From assembly GCA_016987375.1 (NCBI GenBank), contig PJRA01000263.1, forward strand, positions 1,310,169 through 1,374,168: a DNA stretch of 64,000 bases. Reading direction: 5' to 3'. This stretch comes from Brachionus koreanus (lineage: Eukaryota; Rotifera; Eurotatoria; Ploima; Brachionidae). Shown here one piece after another: positions 58,895 to 64,000 of this stretch. Below the pieces are notes generated by a model. That model did no database searches. It had not been told where the DNA came from and saw only the letters and a list, made by a program, of their open reading frames with translations. Numbering within the stretch: the first letter of the stretch is position 1; each line of letters starts with the position of its first letter. The position numbers were made by a program, and so were the translations under genes.

Positions 58895-61800
58895 TAAAAC
58901 AAAAACAACTTATGGCTAAAATCGGCACAAATTTATCGAGCTCAACTCTCTAACATAGAAAAAAAATCTTATTTATCAATTAAACTTTGTTTGCTGTTTT
59001 AAAACAGAAATTTAATCCTAACAATATTACTCTTAGCAAATCATGGACCTCTAGCTTAAGTAAGTAAAAATATTTGCTTATGCTAATCAGACTGAGAGTA
59101 CTATTTGTTTTTTTCAACACATTTTTAGCTTGTTCTTATTCAACTAATATCTAATCGGAATATTATCTGTTAATGCTCTTATTTATTCCGAAAGCCTCTT
59201 GAAAACAAAAAATAATTAAACTTAGCTATCCATATCTCAAGCGAATCGGATTAGAACAAATCAGCTGCCCTGGTTGCCCTAGAATTATCTTTCCAATCAA
59301 CGCTTCATTTGCCTGAGTATCTTTCAGCGCACGACACTCTGTTATCTTGTTTGTTCCTGAAACTGTGACTGAAAATGCGTCACCACTCAAGATACCAAGA
59401 GCAAATAGAGTGTCTAATTAAGTGATGTTGTCAAAAAAGATTCAGTTATCTTTTAAAAGAGCAAATATTTGAAAACATGCCTATAAGGCCTATGAGATAA
59501 GATGGCAAATATTTTGCAAAAATTTATTCGATGCCAGGTAGCCCTGGTGCAAGCTCATATGTCTCTCTTCAAATAAAATAATTAAATTAATATGTGCGCA
59601 TATTTTTGCTTAAGAAAAAAAATACTAAATTCAAAGTGTTTGTTGTGGATCTAATTTCACAAAAATAGGAACTTAATTAGTATGATTGCACGTATTATTA
59701 ATTTCTAATTAATTTTGATAATGGATGAAAAATATGCTCGTTATTTTAACACCAAATTTACGCAACGAATTAGAAAAGATTATGGCTAAAATTTACATCG
59801 AAGTTGAAATTTTTATCTGGTAATACATTGAATCTTTGGTTTTTCTTACCAAGAAATATAATTTTGCTACTTAGCTCAAAAATTAGATCGATTAGTTTAC
59901 ATAATTTAAAGCAAATAGACCTGATTATTTCTTATTTTCCTTTCGCAAATATACTTAGAAATTTTATTTAGAAAGCTTCTCTTTTTTTCTTTTAATTTTC
60001 AACTTTTTTCCCAAGCTAATTTTGCAAAAAATTTAAAGCTTTAAAATTTAAAATTTTTATTTGTAGAAAAAATCTATTCTTGTTTAAAGTAATATAGTAT
60101 CTGAGATTATGTTACAATATTAATTTGCTATTTAGCTCAAATAAATAAAAAAAAGTTTGCTAAATTCTTATTTTGACATTACTAAACATTGTGAAATTGT
60201 CAAAGTAAATATTTTAATTTAATTTGAATGCTAAAAGATTTTAATTTTTAGCTTAAAAAAAGAAAAAAACAAGAAAAGATCTGTATTTTTTTATCCAAAA
60301 ATTCAATTTTCATAAAAAACAACTAAATCGACTTTCTAATATTGAACAAAATCAGATGACTTGAATAATTCATTGCTTTAAAATTAATATGTTTTCACTA
60401 TGAAAAAATGTTTTAAGAAAAATTGTTAATATTTATTAATATTAATATTTCTCCAATATTTAAAATAATAATAATTTGCTACCAAACAAATACAGTTGTT
60501 GTTTCATAAAAAAAATCAATTTCTTTGAATACAAAAAATTAAATGCTGCTTTAAAGAAAAGCTCGATTAGGCTCAATAGTTTAATTAACACCATATAAAG
60601 TTCATAACAGTTAATTTTAGCAAAAAAAATTAATTTTTATATTTGATAATGTAAAGATCTAAGTAAATTTTCTTTAAAAAGGCTCTTAAATCTTTTTTAT
60701 TTATTTTTTTAAAATAATCTGAAAATTATTTGAGTAAATAAAAAAAATTACTGACAAATGAAATTTACATTCGTTTGAAGACGGATATGTATACTTTTGT
60801 TTAAATATATGACGCTAAATTAAATCCGAAACTTAATGTTTTAACATAGAGGTAAAATTTAAATTTCAAAATAATCATTTGGATCGATAGTTAATTTTTC
60901 AAGATTAAAAATTAATAGCATAATTATTTTGATATTTTTGCTCTTGAAGGAATAATGGCTAGAAAAAATATATATAAAATTTGAATTGCTGGCGGCAAAC
61001 GGTATTAGATTTGATTCATTAAATTTGATTTTTTTCTTGTGTCTAAAATGAGATCCTTATATGAAAATTGTTATAAGTATATATCTCAAAAAATGTTTTA
61101 ACTTCCTTAAACAAGACATAATATTGATTAAACAAATCAGGAAATTGTAAATATTAGCTAAATTGGAAGTATCATTTACACGGTTTCCTAAATCTTTCAA
61201 AATTATTTTCTTTTAAGCTTTTAAACTAATTTTAAAACTAGCTTAAATCAGATAAACATATGAGACAAGTGAAAAATTATCTTTTAATAAATATTTGATC
61301 GTAAATATTCCAAAAGTAAATCCTTAAATTCTGTTTTAAAATGACGCATAATAGTGAAAAATTAGAATTTAAATAGTTCGTAAAAAATATATTTTTAAAA
61401 AAGAAAATGAAGCTTATCTATAATTTAATTTTAATTAGAATCCAAGCTGAAGGAGATTTAAATTTTAGTTGCTAAATTTGAGATGATATTTTATGCATTT
61501 GGCTTTTCGCTAATACTAGCATCATTATCTAACAACATTTTTCTCTAACATAAATTTGATATTTAGGAACAAAAAAAACAAACTAAACAAACTTATTTTT
61601 AAGAATGCCTTGAGTTTCTTGCTTACAAGAACAAACAGTTAATTATAAAATATACAACATTTTTATTTCCTTTTGTTAAATAGCTTAATCCTGATTTATT
61701 TATACTAAAACAATAATAATGATCAAGGCTGATGGTTCTTTTAGGCAAAAACAACGATCTCTATTCTAAAAATTCTATTTATTATTTCATCATTATAAAG

Positions 61801-64000
61801 TTCATTTTAGCGCCTCGAACTGAAATTAATCAACATTCTTATGATCCTTATCTTAACAGATCAAATAATATGTGTATATAAAATTACGTAATATGGTTTA
61901 AATCGATCTAAATTGCTTATAGTGCCAAATTGTCTGCTATCCTTTAAATTACATATTGCCAAGTTTAAATTAAATTAATCAAATGCTTCTAGGAAATAAG
62001 CTAGCTTAAGACAAAATTCAATCTACTTAAGTACTTAATGTTTTTTTGACGTAAACTTCAAAAATCAATAAATATCTAAGAACACTTAATTAGTTTATCA
62101 AAAAACAAAGTCACATTTTAAATGGTCATTTTTTTAAACTATTTTTTCAATCATTTACTTTTTTTAAAATCGATTTTATGATCTATTTTAAAAGAATTTT
62201 AAGCAAACATATCATAAATAAATAGTTATATTAAAATTTAACTTTTAATTCTCTTCTTTTAAAGAATTTATTTAGAATTATCCCAAGTATCACCTTTTAT
62301 CTAATTGTAACATTCAAAAGTAAAATATCACTAAAAGCTATTGTTTTTTTGTCATTAAAAAATTAAAAAAACCTTTAACTCAAATCTCTTTAAATTTGTT
62401 AAAAATAATTATAAAATTCAGCAGCAGGAGACCTCGATAACAAGAATAGATTTAGTTTCGCCATGGTAGATATCTTTCGAATGAAAATTAAATTCAATTA
62501 AATATGCAATCTAGTTATTGGAAAAAAAAAATAGATTCAGATTCGAAAGATTTTTTAAATTTTAGAACTTAAAAATTGTGTTTTAAAAAAAGATTAAAAT
62601 TGCAAATAAATTTTATTTCTTCAAAAATATATTTTAATTTGGAAAACACTTAGGTTATTTAATTATTAAAATATGACGCCATTTAAAAAAAATAAAAAAC
62701 TTAAATTTTTTAGTTTAAATTACGCGGAGAAAAACATTGCATAATATTTTGACTTCTAAAGGAAACAAATAAATAAAAAGACTATATATTTTCTTTTTTC
62801 GTTAAATTTTTTCTGCTTTCAAAATAAAATTTATCAAAAATTTTACTTTTAATAATTTTTTTAAAATATCCTTAACTCAAAAATTAAAATTTAATCATTA
62901 ATATGTTAAATATAAAATAAAATATTTAGTTTTCCATCAAGTGAAATTTGAACTAAAAGTGTTTTTATTAGGAAAAAATATTATAAAGGTGCTTGACTTT
63001 TTCTATTTTGATAAGATTGATCTTAAAAATATCTAATTAAGATATGCACTAAAGAAAAATTGCAAGATTATATCAATAAATAATTTCAAGTTTGGAGAAA
63101 AAAAGCATTATTAACACAATGCGTACTCATGGATTAAGGTTTCAATTTTCCAGTCAAATAAATAAAAAATTTTTCTAGAATTTTTTGAAATAAAATAGTT
63201 TTTAACAGGGTTAGTAAAAGATTATTAAATTAATGGGAATATTTTCTTTTAAATTTAGTTTAATCACTATTTGTAGAATTGGAATCAAATTATAAGAAAA
63301 AATTGAAGATATTATGTGAACAAAACTTTCAACCAAGGCTCTAAAACATATTACATACTTTGGCTTTTTTTGAATTTTGATACGCAGTCCGCTTACTATA
63401 TAAATTAAGCTTGGTAATAAGATTGATTGCCATTTAACATTGAATCACTTGATGAGTCAAATCTGCTAGTTTAGGCTTTTTTTATAAATCATAATTTAAA
63501 ATCTTGAAAAAAAATTTTTAAACTCAATTTGTTCAAAAACTATTTTCTAGCATGATAGCAAAAATTGAGATGATTTTATTTAAAAAGAACTAAAAAAGCA
63601 AGAAAAGAAAAATCAATATTTCTAAGGTTTATTTGGATTCATTTAATTACCATTTTAATACAGACAAATCCCAATAAAGATAATAACTTTTTCTTCTCTG
63701 ATTTAAATGAATCGGTCATGTACAATCTGAGTTATTTGTTGAAAATTTTTCTCTCTTACGAGTTCTTCTCAAAACTTAAATTAAACATTTGATAAATTTC
63801 TCTATATAATTAGAAATTTAATTAAATTTTTCGATTTATTAGTTAGTATTACTCTAATTCATGTTTTTCAATAAGACACTTGCCTCAAAAAATTCAATTA
63901 AACAAAAATATTACTTAACATTTTTAGTTCTAAAATTTAGTGCCTAAATAGAACGAATCACGCGATTAAAAAGCGAAATTGTCTATTTGCTGTTTATGTA
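58895..64000. other. Region upstream of the second RGS gene, no confident gene
   Basis: About 5 kb of A/T-rich DNA. The only stretch that stands out is the less A/T-rich patch at 59220-59420, which has a stop-free minus-strand frame. The promoter of the second RGS gene should lie near its left end. No PDZ or PTB coding sequence like that of the other RGS gene was seen. Confidence 0.45.
59229..59417 (-). other. Stop-free 62-codon patch, possible exon or 5' UTR
   Basis: Minus-strand frame between stops reading LDTLFALGILSGDAFSVTVS and later ALIGKIILGQPGQLICSN. Composition is more balanced than the flanks, and codon use looks protein-like. An acceptor-like TTAATTAG lies at its 5' side, but no good donor precedes the terminal TAG and there is no ATG. 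It could be a remnant, an upstream exon of the RGS gene, or chance. No family recognised. Confidence 0.3.

Noticed and set aside
1..64000. CRISPR array, prophage, operon or bacterial mobile island
   Set aside because: Spliced animal genes throughout, no spaced direct-repeat arrays and no bacterial gene clusters seen.

Overview
This is a very A+T-rich eukaryotic window carrying intron-containing metazoan genes with mostly short GT..AG introns. The gene set (a full-length RGS12 with PDZ, PTB, RGS, two Ras-binding domains and GoLoco; a CDK2AP/DOC-1 protein; DUS1L; a ZNHIT6/BCD1 protein; a trefoil-containing GH31 glucosidase) points to an invertebrate animal. The base composition and the mixture of decayed transposons would suit a monogonont rotifer such as Brachionus, but that is inference; no rRNA or other taxonomic marker is present.

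Layout. 1-1.7 kb: decayed repeats, including a reverse-transcriptase scrap and a broken copy of an RGS12 exon. 1.7-2.9 kb (+): ZNHIT6/BCD1, one exon. 3.6-6.0 kb (+): DUS1L, six exons, with a 391-bp foldback element in its fifth intron. About 6.15-6.45 kb: a SINE-like element. 7.4-30.8 kb (-): a 12-exon RGS12 gene whose long introns hold LINE, hAT and foldback debris. 33.7-34.5 kb (-): a secreted DOMON protein. 36.5-39.1 kb (-): an intronless GH31 alpha-glucosidase. 40.4-40.9 kb: mariner-like debris. 42.6-43.7 kb (-): an eight-helix membrane protein. 44.5-47.4 kb: a DDE transposon with very long terminal inverted repeats, interrupted by a 539-bp assembly gap. 47.8-48.4 kb (-): CDK2AP. 49.0-49.6 kb (-): MULE-type transposase pseudogene. 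51.3-58.9 kb (-): a second RGS12-family gene. 59-64 kb: no confident gene.

How it fits together. The most notable feature is the pair of same-strand RGS12-family genes about 20 kb apart. The upstream one (51-59 kb) has an RGS14-like layout (RGS plus two Ras-binding domains, no PDZ or PTB). The downstream one is a long RGS12. Exon borders and splice phases match almost one for one through the shared part, so they are local duplicates. The shorter gene has lost the GoLoco motif that its sister keeps, so the two should differ in how they engage G-alpha-i. A third, dead fragment of the same gene lies at 0.85-1.4 kb. ZNHIT6 (snoRNP assembly) and DUS1L (tRNA dihydrouridylation) are housekeeping RNA genes; CDK2AP is a chromatin-complex subunit. 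I see no sign of a functional operon. All gene models come from reading splice sites and frames by eye and have not been checked against transcripts or databases.
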